In this document: piece by piece, positions 49,201 to 59,066 of the stretch
Numbering within the stretch: the stretch's first letter is position 1
Layout of the letters: every line of letters begins with the position of its first letter
Assembly (NCBI GenBank): GCA_003260075.1
Contig: QLIY01000102.1
Coordinates: forward strand, 1-64,000
Origin: Phallusia mammillata
Taxonomy: Eukaryota > Chordata > Ascidiacea > Phlebobranchia > Ascidiidae
Length of the DNA: 64,000 bases
Direction of reading: 5' to 3'
Translations under genes and position numbers: made by a program
The notes under the pieces: model-generated
Seen by the model: only the letters and a program-made list of their open reading frames with translations
The model's database searches: none
What the model was told of the DNA's origin: nothing

Positions 49201-50615
49201 TTATCCAGAGGAAAGTATGGAGGTGGAGGATCCCTTGTTATAAAACTCAGTTTTTCTGTTGCAAATTAAAAATGCTTTCATGAGCATGAACACACTGTCA
49301 GTGGACAAAATTTGGGGTTGACTGAAGGTTAGCATAAAAACTTCTTGAAGTTAATACTAAATATGTTATGGTATAATGTGTATCTCATAAGTACATATTA
49401 TTTATGCTTGTATGTAATATAAGATAAACTGTGGTACGGAAATACCTTGATTTATTGGTGAATCATAAATCAATTGATATTGGTCACCCAACTTTTTGGC
49501 AATAAACAGTTGAGTTTTGTTACTCTGCTCAATTGCCTTCTTGAGATTTTCAAGGCAATTCGGGCCAGATCCTAAAACAAAAGTCATAAGTTAACTATTG
49601 CATATCATAAGTCTGTTTAATAACACTTACTTCACATGAACAAATACTTTATTAGAACTTTGTGATTGTATACTAGTTAGAAGCTTTTTTTTACAAAAGC
49701 AGCATGGTAGCTACAAAGATAGTTTTGTACCATGCTTCCTTGTTTATCCAAACTTACTTTAACCAACATTCAGTGATCCAATTGCCTTACAAACTTCATA
49801 CAATTTAAAATGACTGAAAATATCTAACGTTTAAAATCAAAACACTTAATTTTCAGCAAATTTAGGTAATTGGCAGCATTAAAGTATTTTTTAAATCCAC
49901 CTTTCTAATCTCAGGGCATCATAAAACCCTGTTTATAAATTAAAAGTTTGCATACTATAAAATAACTGGCCATGGAATCTGTTTTTAAGAACCACTGGTT
50001 TGGCAAACATGGAATTGTGATGCTACGATTTGTTTTACCTGAACTCTACTTAACTCATTTACATAGCTAACATGGTCCGCTATATTTCTAGAAAACATTT
50101 GTTTAACAAAATAACGAATAAAGTATTTCTGACCACACAAGTTTTAAAAATCAAAATTGCACATGCAACACATAACCGGTTGATATTAAAAGTAACTTAC
50201 TTTTTATTGTATCAATAAGTTTGTTGACTTTTCTATTTGTGGTTGGTAAACTGCGAATGTCTTCGCAGTCATCAGTTGTTAAAATTTGCCTGGATTGCAA
50301 CCATGGAAAAAGTCTTTCTGGTTGCAAGTTTGAGCAAAGATAGTGACGGAGACGATCAAGTGTCTAAACACATATGCAATAATGCATTAAAACCTACTAA
50401 AAAGTATTTAATCCCAAAGAGGTCTCAGCTGCTAAACATCATTTAAAATTCTTTTGAAGTTAAATAATTGAACACTGAAAGAGTTATTGGATGGTCACAA
50501 AACATTGCTAAATTAATAAAATGAAATAATCTGTATAATATACCTCTTTTTGCAACTCATATAAGAATTCATCCCTTGTCATTTCTGCTTCTTCAGTATT
50601 CATGCGAGGAAGCAT
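46213..50615 (-). CDS. BCL10-like CARD adaptor protein
   Basis: Cytoplasmic CARD adaptor; in other animals BCL10 links CARD-coiled-coil scaffolds to the MALT1 paracaspase upstream of NF-kappaB. Plus-axis exons: 50544-50615, 50201-50363, 49446-49571, 49177-49255, 48568-48619, 48423-48518, 48267-48333, 48112-48146, 46213-46614. All are in frame, 363 aa (human BCL10 is 233). The N-terminal CARD spans exons 1-3: TLDRLRHYLCSNLQPERLF, LQSRQILTTDDCEDIRSL, RKVNKLIDTIK, CLENLKKAIEQSNKTQLFIA. It matches the BCL10 CARD in order and spacing, including the helix 6 pattern ending near QNFLIQKI in BCL10. The rest is Ser/Thr/Pro-rich and disordered, as in BCL10, with two PPPY motifs (DPPPPYFPLD at about 49220, NPPPYNKS at about 46376-46391) and an acidic C-terminus (SFEVSDGDI). 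Other CARD adaptors cannot be fully excluded. Confidence 0.8.
47376..47386. other. G spacer inside a repeat
   Basis: Eleven G follow a segment whose reverse complement (aatggaagtatatcagaaagccac) recurs near 61300, itself close to another ten-G run at 61210-61219. No local duplicate is visible, so the join here is between unlike flanks. Confidence 0.5.
47620..47965. repeat. Interspersed repeat copy (family also at 59430-60370)
   Basis: Within the last intron of the CARD gene. It shares ggttcacccacag, tttggtcaagaaagagtg and cccttc..gaaggggac segments with three head-to-tail copies in the coupling factor 6 intron, in the opposite orientation. A reading frame across it resembles one in the other copies (GGLWVN). 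Confidence 0.65.
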
Positions 50616-51863
50616 TTTTTTACAATTGTATTTTTACGGTTTATACAGGAAAACAAACTCGCCAGTGCTTTTGTTGGCCAGCTGATAAAACATAAACTTA
50701 CAGCTAACCAAAATTTTGAAAAAAATCAGAAAATAGCGTTATGACTGTTTACCAGACAAATGTTTCTCAACTTTTTGGTGTATTCCTAAAATCATTTACG
50801 GTAGGTCAGTATATTCTGTATTCAACAACAATTGTACCATTATTCACCTATTGCAACAAAACAAGTAGTGAAAATTCATGTTGATCTTTTAAGTACCCTC
50901 CTTTTGTATAACACTATGTTTCAAAATTATTATTTTGGGCAGGTTTCGTAAAACGTAACAAAATACCTATGACCTAATAAAACAAGGATCAATAAAAATC
51001 CTGAGAAGTTTCAATTAAATAATTTGTAGCCTACCTATCCTTGAGCGATACATTCGTAAAATTATATCGTAGTATTCTATGATCTATCGAAATCGAACAC
51101 AGTTTTGAACCTGTTGGGTCGCGACATCAAAGACCATGATCGCCGGCACGTAAGGGCAAGAGGGGGCACTCCCAAACGTGGTATCATACAACGACCGACA
51201 CCGAGAAATTGCGTATTCTTCAAACTGTTAAAGTTGCGGGATAATTATTACACGCGTTTGCTGCAGACAAACTTCAAATACCAACCGCGATAACTCAACC
51301 AATGTTTCATTTACCGTACTCAATATTAAAAAAATGAATACCAGGGTCATTGGTCTTATTAAGATTAAAAATTAAGATTCATTATTTTAATGTATATAAT
51401 TACCGTAGCAGAGAAAATTATGGTGGGCTCCTGGGATATCCCAGAAGTAATTTCGTTGTTTGGAAAACTTACCTGATTAAGACTATGCTTGCAAACAATT
51501 TGTCGTAAATTTAAATAAGTGTTGAGATTACTCGAGACACGTTGGTTTTACTATTTCACTAATTTAAATTCTATATCTGATTTTGTATAATCTGTTCTTT
51601 CCCGAACATTATCCAAAAATGTATTACTCAACTGTTATGTGGTAAACCACGAGAAATAAATTTCGTCAAAACTTGTTCGGTTTCTCTTTCGGCAAAAATG
51701 TATCTTTCGTTTTAGGCAACAGAAACTAGTCAACGTCCGTTTTTATTTCCATAGGGAGTTTTTCTAAAATACCCATTCACTGTCAAATCAGTTATATTTA
51801 TAACAACGAAATGGCTAGGTGTGTCATTTTCGTCACGCTTGAATACCCATGGTTGAAAACAAC
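50616..51863. other. Upstream region of the CARD gene, no gene seen
   Basis: AT-rich sequence without recognisable coding exons. The first few hundred bases are the likely CARD gene promoter; no clear TATA or CCAAT box was found. Confidence 0.4.
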
Positions 51864-52381
51864 AGGGTTGCCATACGTCAGGATTTTCCCTGACATGTCA
51901 GGGAATTTAGTGTTTAAATTTGCGTCAGGGAGAAATGTTAAAATGTACTTAAAAGTCAGGAATTTAAGAAAAAAATTATATATACTATGAAATCAATGTA
52001 CCAACGGAAAAAGTTTCTAGTAGTTAGCTACAATCGCATCTTTACCGTGAATCGTAAAGAGGTAAACTGGCGGCGCGCAGGTTAACAAACAAGGTTACTG
52101 TTTGGTTTTGCAGTGTGTGTGCGCGCGTAACAATACCTCTTTGTTACTAGTTGCCTAATAATACGCGTTAAATACGCAAATAAAAACCTGCGTCTCAAGA
52201 AAACACAGCATTCGATGCTACGTGGCAACTTGGGAAGTTTCATTTGCTTTAACTGTGTACCTCATATGCAAGGAACTAATTACCAACAAAAAGTCGAATG
52301 TCGTGAGACGATAAAAACGTTTTTGCAGTGGCATTTTATTTTAAATTTGAAAAGGTCGTTGTGGCCCGCAGTGTTTTTTTT

Positions 52382-52891
52382 CAGTGTTTCATACCGGAAC
52401 GGAACGAAACCAAATAACGTTATTCGTTCTGAGCAATTTTTTTATTTCGTTATTTCGTTCTGGACCGATATTTTCATTTCGTTCCGGTCCGACCGAAATA
52501 AATTTATAACGGTATTTTTCGGTATTTCGGTCTTAACAAACGAACATTTCTTTGTGGTCTTTGCAACTAATAACGAAAAAAGAAAGAAAGTTGCAACACA
52601 CAAGAATTATTGTCGGTAGTTGTTACGTCACATAACTTTTGACAATGATGGTCAAACGGATGTAAATTTTAGGAGCTTCAATTTTTATTTTAGCTTAACG
52701 GCGCGAAATTTTCAGCAATTGTTTCATGTCAAATGTCCAGAACGAAATACCGGAATAATAAATAACGGTATTTCGTTCCGTTCCGGTATCTTGAATATTT
52801 TTTATTTCGGTATTTCGTTCCGGTATTTGAGCCAAAAATTATTTATTTCGTTCCGGTATAACGTTCCGTTCCGTTCCGGTATGAAACACTG
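52382..52891. mobile_element. Nested hAT-type element, 510 bp
   Basis: Termini cagtgtttcataccggaac and gttccggtatgaaacactg are inverted repeats rich in ggaacggaac. Both sides are flanked by gtttttttt-type 8-9 base sequence, consistent with a target-site duplication although T-rich. It is inserted in the element at 51864-53565. Confidence 0.85.
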
Positions 52892-53132
52892 GTTTTTTTT
52901 GTGTTTTTAGAGTGGTAAAGGTTGGCGACCCCTGATATATGTGCTTATTGTTTCAAGGATAGTAAGAGTAGTGAGCTTAGCCTAATAACTAAACAGAATC
53001 CTTCGCAGAAAGTTAATTGACAAGGATCAGAGTATCGTATCTAACGTTTTCTCGTGTCGCCGTGCGTGTGACTTTCGAATTTTCGAAATTTATTCCAGAA
53101 GAGAAGTGTTTGGATCGCAAAAAAGGTTAACG

Positions 53133-53505
53133 CAGCGGTTCTCAAACTGAGGTCCGCGGTCCTTTAGGGTTCCGTGTGGCAATTTTGCGGGGACCGCGAA
53201 AAGGTGGAAGTAATTCTAAATTCTTGTTTGGCGTCAGTTTATACAACTGAATAAGTTTAAATCAAAGTGAAAGTAAGAATCGATCGTCTCCATTGCTAAA
53301 CACTATAGGCTTTATTGCATGACTAACAAAACTAACAAAAATACAATTGTTCGCGCACAATTGTAATGTTTTTGTCTTGTCTGTGATGTCAGAATAGATC
53401 ATTGTTATGCGCAATTTCGCATAACTAGCTAAAATCCTGCAATCAACTTTCGTTTTTCTGAAATATACATTCAAGCGTGAGAATGAAAAAGTTTGAGAAC
53501 TACTG
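53133..53505. mobile_element. Nested hAT-type element, 373 bp
   Basis: Termini cagcggttctcaaact and agtttgagaactactg are imperfect inverted repeats. Flanks ggttaacg (53125-53132) and ggttaatg (53506-53513) match at 7 of 8 bases. The internal sequence is non-coding. The end sequence is shared with the element at 61365. Confidence 0.88.
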
Positions 53506-54582
53506 GGTTAATGCAACTGAGGTAAATTTTGTCAGGGATTGTGTATTATAAAATATGGCAACCCTAAAACAACCCCATCGTATGTAGTGAAAAATCGACA
53601 TGCCATGTGGACTCATGGACGGCCGACCTGCAAGGCTGAGCCTCTTAAAATGCGTTCTGCACCAACAAAGTTCATTCTTTTATCAGAATATATGTTCAGG
53701 ATTTCCACGCCTCCAATGAAGCGACGAAGCGCGACAAATGATCTGTAGAGAAGCTGGGGGTAACTTCGATATGGACAGTTCAAGTCGAAAGGCAGGTAAA
53801 CACTGCTCCACACCGTTTCACAATGCCCTGTCCATGCTTAACCGGAAATGGACAGAAATAATCCACCCCTACGTGTGAAAACGGGGACTCGTTTAGAATA
53901 GGATGCAATCTCGCCGAAGGGGGGTCTGCCATTCTCTGTACTCCAGCAGAAGCATTTCGTATTTTGCAGAACAGACAATTACCAATTACACGACGTCCGG
54001 CTATTCCACCTTTAAGTATTCCAAACCTTTGGCACAACGACGACCAAGTTTGGCGCATTTCAGAATGTCCGACAAGACGATGATGTCTTTTGATAACCAA
54101 GTCAGTAAAATGACATGAATGTGGCAGCATGTAGAATCGAATGTTTGGCATCATATGAAATAAAAGTATTTTCTAATCGCCCACCAACTCGAAGCACACA
54201 GTGGACAACAGTTGAATTCAATTTGAACATGTGACGTTTCACATAGGTCTTCGAAGGGAACCCCTTTTCCTGCGCAGCAAGCTCGGAGCTAAAATGCTTT
54301 CGCTTGCACATATTTGATCAATCCCCGTTGGGCGGCATTTAATTCTTCAACAGATAATAATCCATTATTTCCCGCTGCAGCCGAACACGAGACAGCAAGA
54401 ATTTCGTAGGCTATATCGAAGCAGCCAGGCGATCTCTTTTTCAAACGATGCAACGGAGAGTACCGATGGATGGTCCTCTTAACGATGGACTGCTTCTCTA
54501 CTACCATATGTATGGAAACTCCCTGTTTTTTTACGGGACTGAACTCGACAGGTAAGTCGGGTAAAACAATCAGACTTACAGG

Positions 54583-54956
54583 CAGTGGCGTAGGCAGCCA
54601 AAAGTTTTTCGAGGGACCAAATAATTTGTTGTTCGATACCACTTTTTGCTAACGCTCGGCGTAAGGCGTGTTTTTACCAAACACGTGTCTTGCCAAACTG
54701 TGGTTTGATGGGACAGCCAAACGCTTTATTTGCTGATTTATTCCATGTCTGCATAAATATATAAAAAACATGGATTTCGGCTCGCAACTTGGCGACAACA
54801 GTCATTTTTGGTAAATTATGTATTTCTTTGATGGTTGAGAGGCGAAATCACAATGATGAAGGACGAAACTACACTAAATTAAAGTTTCTCAATAAACAAC
54901 TTTAAAAATTTGGGAGGGGCCATGGCCCCTTTGGCCCCTCCCTGGCTACGCCACTG
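54583..54956. mobile_element. hAT-type element, 374 bp, inside the BEL/Pao relic
   Basis: Termini cagtggcgtaggcagcc and ggctacgccactg are inverted repeats. The duplication cttacagg is exact at 54575-54582 and 54957-54964. A second copy of this family, truncated by a G spacer, starts at 63162. Confidence 0.94.
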
Positions 54957-55504
54957 CTTACAGGCCAGTAATCCTCAGACTCAAACAAAAACTGCGGACC
55001 GCGTAACCAGCGGCCAGACGTCACAAACGCTTTCGACGTCAATCGACGATTGAGCGTTGAAGGCACATTGTCCAGCAGCTTGAAGGATCGCTTTGCCTTT
55101 AGGGAATCATATCTTCGAATTCCAGATGCTCTGTGGGACGGAGGTGGAGTCTGTCATGAACACAGACCGACACTGGTAAACCAAACTCTCGTTGTACCAT
55201 TTCATCTAGCTTTACAGATAAAACTGCCGCAGTCAATTCCAATGTAGGAACAATGTAGAAAAACACTGTTTTCAGCGGCACTAGTCGACACTTGCCGAAA
55301 AACACGCAGTGAACGCGCGAAACCAACGTCGACCATTCTTAGATAACATATAGCTCCGTAGGCCACGGTAGAAGCATCTGCAAAGTGGTGTATTCCCTAG
55401 TTTGTATGCGCCGAAATCTTTGGGTTTAAACAACGAGGAAGACGCATGTCATAAAGCTATAGTTACTATGCTGAACAGATATCACAGGAAGTGTTTTGAA
55501 TATA

Positions 55505-55576
55505 CGGATAAAATCATCCCGAGTTGGGTTGCGTCATCGTGAGTTGGGGTCGCGAACCCCAGGTTGAGAAACACTG
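55505..55576. mobile_element. One-ended hAT terminus
   Basis: Sequence ending aggttgagaaacactg has the form of a hAT 3' terminus with a gtcgcgaacccc subterminal part. The partner end was not found nearby. Confidence 0.4.
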
Positions 55577-56367
55577 ACTTAGACCCTTTCTCTTTGCCCA
55601 AAGTGAGAGTCTATTCTAGTGATTATTAAATAAATATAAAAAAAATTAAAATGGGTGTCGCAACTCGCAAGTTACATTAGGTTGCAAAAATGGGTCGCGG
55701 GATGAAAACGGTGAAACCACCCCTCGAAATACTACCGAAGTCAAGCAGAAAAAATGTTTTGAAAGACGCTTGTGCATTAAAATCTTGACCAAAATCTAAA
55801 GCTGTTTGCTTCAAGCAAAAACTCGCGCAACTGGGAGATGAAGTTGCTCCTACAGGTGCACTGTCATTTTATGCGCTGTTGGTTCATTTGTCAAATTACC
55901 ACCAGGCCACCACAAAAATCGCAAAGCATCCCTTTACTTGGGGGTAACACGAATCTAATGGAACATCGATTCTATATCGGCCACCAAAGCGTACCGCTCT
56001 TTACGAAATCGAGTTAAAACAACGACCAAACTGTTTACGAGATCGGGCTTTGCATCCGCACATCATTGAGGGAACGCCTCAATCTATACACGAACCTTGC
56101 TTGGCTTGTGAGGATGAAGTACAGGATGGTGTGGTAATACCAGCAAACACCATCAACCGATTTGATTTCTTCTCTAGGTATCTATCTTGCGTAACCTATA
56201 CCCTTTCTCGAGGTAGGACTGTATTGTTGTGCTCACGTTCTCTAGGAGTCGCTTCAAAATATGTTAGTCGTGCACAGACACAGTTCGCCCTGCTCACGTT
56301 GGTTGTACATTGCACTTGCACAATTTCTGTTGCAATTAATATCGTTTTATAACGGCACGGTGTAATG

Positions 56368-56944
56368 CAGCGGTTCCCAACCTATCTGGTGCCGTGACCC
56401 CTTAAAACAGTTCCCAAGTTGCAGTGACCCCAACGATAAAAATTAGCAGGCTTTATTGAATTTGCTTCTAAATATCATAAAATTTATTTCTCACTATACT
56501 TTCTTTTCCTGATACTTGCCTTTGGTACATCATTGACAGCCTGAAATTTTACTCATTAAATTTCAGTTTAGTTGACTAAGTTATAATTAGAGGATAGTGA
56601 TATTATCGCGAGAATGTAACACAAGTTGGCAGCTGACTTGGTGATTATGACATGTAAATGCAGTATTATTACGTAATAAAAGGCAATAATCAGTATTTTG
56701 TATATAAAAGGCAATAATCAGTAAAACAATTAAGTCTTCAAAAAAGAAAGATCCACCCCAGCTGTAGTTATTAGTTTTCATACGAGTTAACAAACCATGG
56801 CGGAAAGGCATGTTGATAACTGTTCTTTCGGTTTTTATTTGCTAAATCAGTCCACGGCTTAAAATGAGTTGGAAGCCATGGCCTTAGGCGACCCCAGGCA
56901 AATTGTCAGGCTTGGGGTCGCGACCCACAGGTTGGGAACCGCTG
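56368..56944. mobile_element. hAT-type element, 577 bp, perfect 8-bp TSD
   Basis: Termini cagcggttcccaacct and aggttgggaaccgctg are inverted repeats. The duplication gtgtaatg is exact at 56360-56367 and 56945-56952. Subterminal gtgacccc and gcgacccac motifs mirror each other. No transposase frame is present. Confidence 0.94.
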
Positions 56945-57479
56945 GTGTAATGAATCATTTAAAGACTTTTTTACATTCGTTTAGTTAAAAAATAATAATT
57001 TGGTTAGTTCTGAAAATCTTTTTACCACATTCGAAATTAAGCAATTTTTCTAGTCTTCCATCGCCATTCGCCAGCTCTGCACTGTTTCGGATTTTTCGCC
57101 TCTGAGTCTGTTTGTTGATTTAGTGTTGAACCAGTGTTAAAATAAGGATGACATCTTCTCATGGCGATTGTACAAGGTTGAAATTGAAATCTCAATCTAA
57201 AAATCATTGGGGGACTGGCGGTCTGTCTGTGGTGTTTGTCTATACTGACTAGTGGTTGGTACTTGGAAGATGTGACTATAACGTATTTTCTAAAAAGTAA
57301 TGTCTTCAACAGTGGAACACTTTAGGTTTGGTGTTTGATTACTGATCTGAATGCTCATTTAAACAAATAGGTGTGATTTTGTATTTAAGTGTATAGATTC
57401 CGTTTTCATCATTACCTAAATATTTGTTAACTTTGATACTCTAAACAGCCACACGGTAGTGGAGTATTGCCTTTTAATA

Positions 57480-57960
57480 TATATCTGGTGTAGACCCAAA
57501 TTGCTTGCATATATGCAAACGCGGACCGCCTGTAGGCGCCGCCACCTTGGGTTTCTAGAGCATGGTGGCGGCCACCGTGGATATTTAGGTTAGTTTGTAG
57601 CGGTTTTGCTCGAAACATGGAAAAGTCTGATTAAAAACAAGGTATATTTTGCTTTGAAAACAAACGTGCTGCCGAAAAAGCAACAAAACATTCTTAAAAA
57701 CTACAACCTGGTTTCGTTAGTACCTCCTTTTTGACATCAAACACACAATTGTTTGCCAGTGAATGTTTGGTAATTATTGTTTTTCAATGCGAATGTTTTG
57801 TAATAAATAGTTATCTTAGTCAATGGTCACTGAGATAAATTGTGATTGTGATGGTCATTCGACCTTTGAAAGCCTAGTAATTTTGCTATCGAACATACTG
57901 GGTTGGAAACAATGGCCTGCGCAGAGGATTTTTCGATGCTTAAGATTTTCCCTTACAAAG
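57480..57960. repeat. Interspersed repeat, second copy of the 32.0 kb family
   Basis: It shares cgccgccaccttgggttt, ggtggcggccaccgtgg and caaacacacaattgt with 32000-32470 and runs in the same direction. Here the sequence is uninterrupted, which shows what the G run at 32099 probably replaced. Confidence 0.65.
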
Positions 57961-58447
57961 CTGCTGATAGAGTACATTCTCGATCTTGAAAAAATCTAGT
58001 CTCAATTCTCATGTAATGAATAAAAATTTCTACAAGAAATTCTGTCATGTTTTTCGAAGCAAAATGTTATTGGGGCACCGCTTGCTATATGTTTATTTTC
58101 CGTTTCATCTCGCTTTCCAAGCGTACTGGTACATTAGTTTCTTTGTTTGCACCGGAAATAGCGATTTTTAACATGTATTGCCACTAAACTACTTCTTTGT
58201 CCAATGCCAGTAGTCATGCTTTGTTGCATTACATCTATCACACAACCCAAAGTCACCTCATTGGTTCCTGTTTTTAGGAACAATGTGCATAAAGTGCATC
58301 CTCATTGAAAGAAAGAAATGTGTACAATCTAAAAAATTCTGGGTTTATTTATTTTAAAATTATGCTTGACAAAAAATGTCTCGATTCTCTAGAAACGAAA
58401 AAGTCAAGAAATAGAGGAACCCTAGTCTGTACCTGAATGGTTTATGT

Positions 58448-58915
58448 CAGTGCTTCCCAACCTTTTCCAGCTCGCGGCCCACTTAAAAATTTTGTTTTTT
58501 TGGCGGACCACCGTATAATATTGCGAGAAAACCACAATGAAAAAAACTATCCATTTTGTAGCTACGCAAAGACCAAATAAAGCTAACAAAGAGAGTTCCA
58601 GCATCAAGATTTTACAACTAGTACAAGTACTGTTGTGATGTAACAATCGCAGTTTGTTTGTGTAATAAAGCTTAGTTTAACGTGAAATCTTATGCGCCAT
58701 GGGGCTTTCATAGTGAGTATACTATAGTAACATATTTTTGAAAAAAATGGTTAAATTTGAAAGTACGTTCACACAAACTGTGTAACTTTTCTTAATCTCC
58801 ATATTGGTATGNCCTGTGTAACTTTTTTTAACCTCCATATTGGTATGGTAGTATTTTAAAAAAACTTTGCGGCCCACCTAAAAGAACGTCGCGGCCCACC
58901 GGTTGGGAAGCGCTG
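58448..58915. mobile_element. hAT-type element, 468 bp, perfect 8-bp TSD, containing an N
   Basis: Termini cagtgcttcccaacc and ggttgggaagcgctg are inverted repeats. The duplication gtttatgt is exact at 58440-58447 and 58916-58923. The N at 58812 stands between two near-copies of cctgtgtaac..ttggtatg, another duplicated join. Confidence 0.93.
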
Positions 58916-58948
58916 GTTTATGTGATTAACCATCAAAAGGGATGTGGT

Positions 58949-58971
58949 ATATATATATATATATATATATA
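58949..58971. repeat. (TA)n microsatellite
   Basis: Alternating ta/at over about 23 bases, directly upstream of the coupling factor 6 gene. Confidence 0.9.
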
Positions 58972-59066
58972 AGTTGGCAACACATAACAAAGCCACCTTT
59001 TCATAAAATGTAAATTTATATTTTAGACAGAATTTATTTGTTGGTTAACTCATTTTTCGCCAGACA

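Larger units (their letters stand above)
51864..53565. mobile_element. hAT-type element with two nested hAT insertions
   Basis: The outer termini agggttgccata and tatggcaaccct are inverted repeats, flanked by the exact duplication aaaacaac (51856-51863 and 53566-53573). Inside lie complete elements at 52382-52891 and 53133-53505, each with its own duplication, plus a single hAT end near 52934. The outer element is the oldest of the three. Confidence 0.85.
53590..56160 (-). mobile_element. Decayed BEL/Pao retrotransposon pol
   Basis: Minus-strand order is reverse transcriptase, RNase H, integrase. RT near 55900-56000 shows [11 protein letters not shown] and LRFLWWPGG broken by stop codons. 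The RNase H-side motif LELTAAVLSVKL is at about 55230. The integrase zinc region HHRLVGHSEMRQ with C..C (NCLFCK) and the catalytic-core start HVGVDYF are at 53800-54080. Stops, frameshifts and a hAT insertion (54583-54956) show it is inactive. Long terminal repeats were not found. Neighbouring element ends may hide its true borders. Confidence 0.85.

Noticed and set aside
53590-56160. An active retrotransposon
   Set aside because: The RT part has in-frame stops, the frames are fragmented, no terminal repeats were found and a hAT element splits it.
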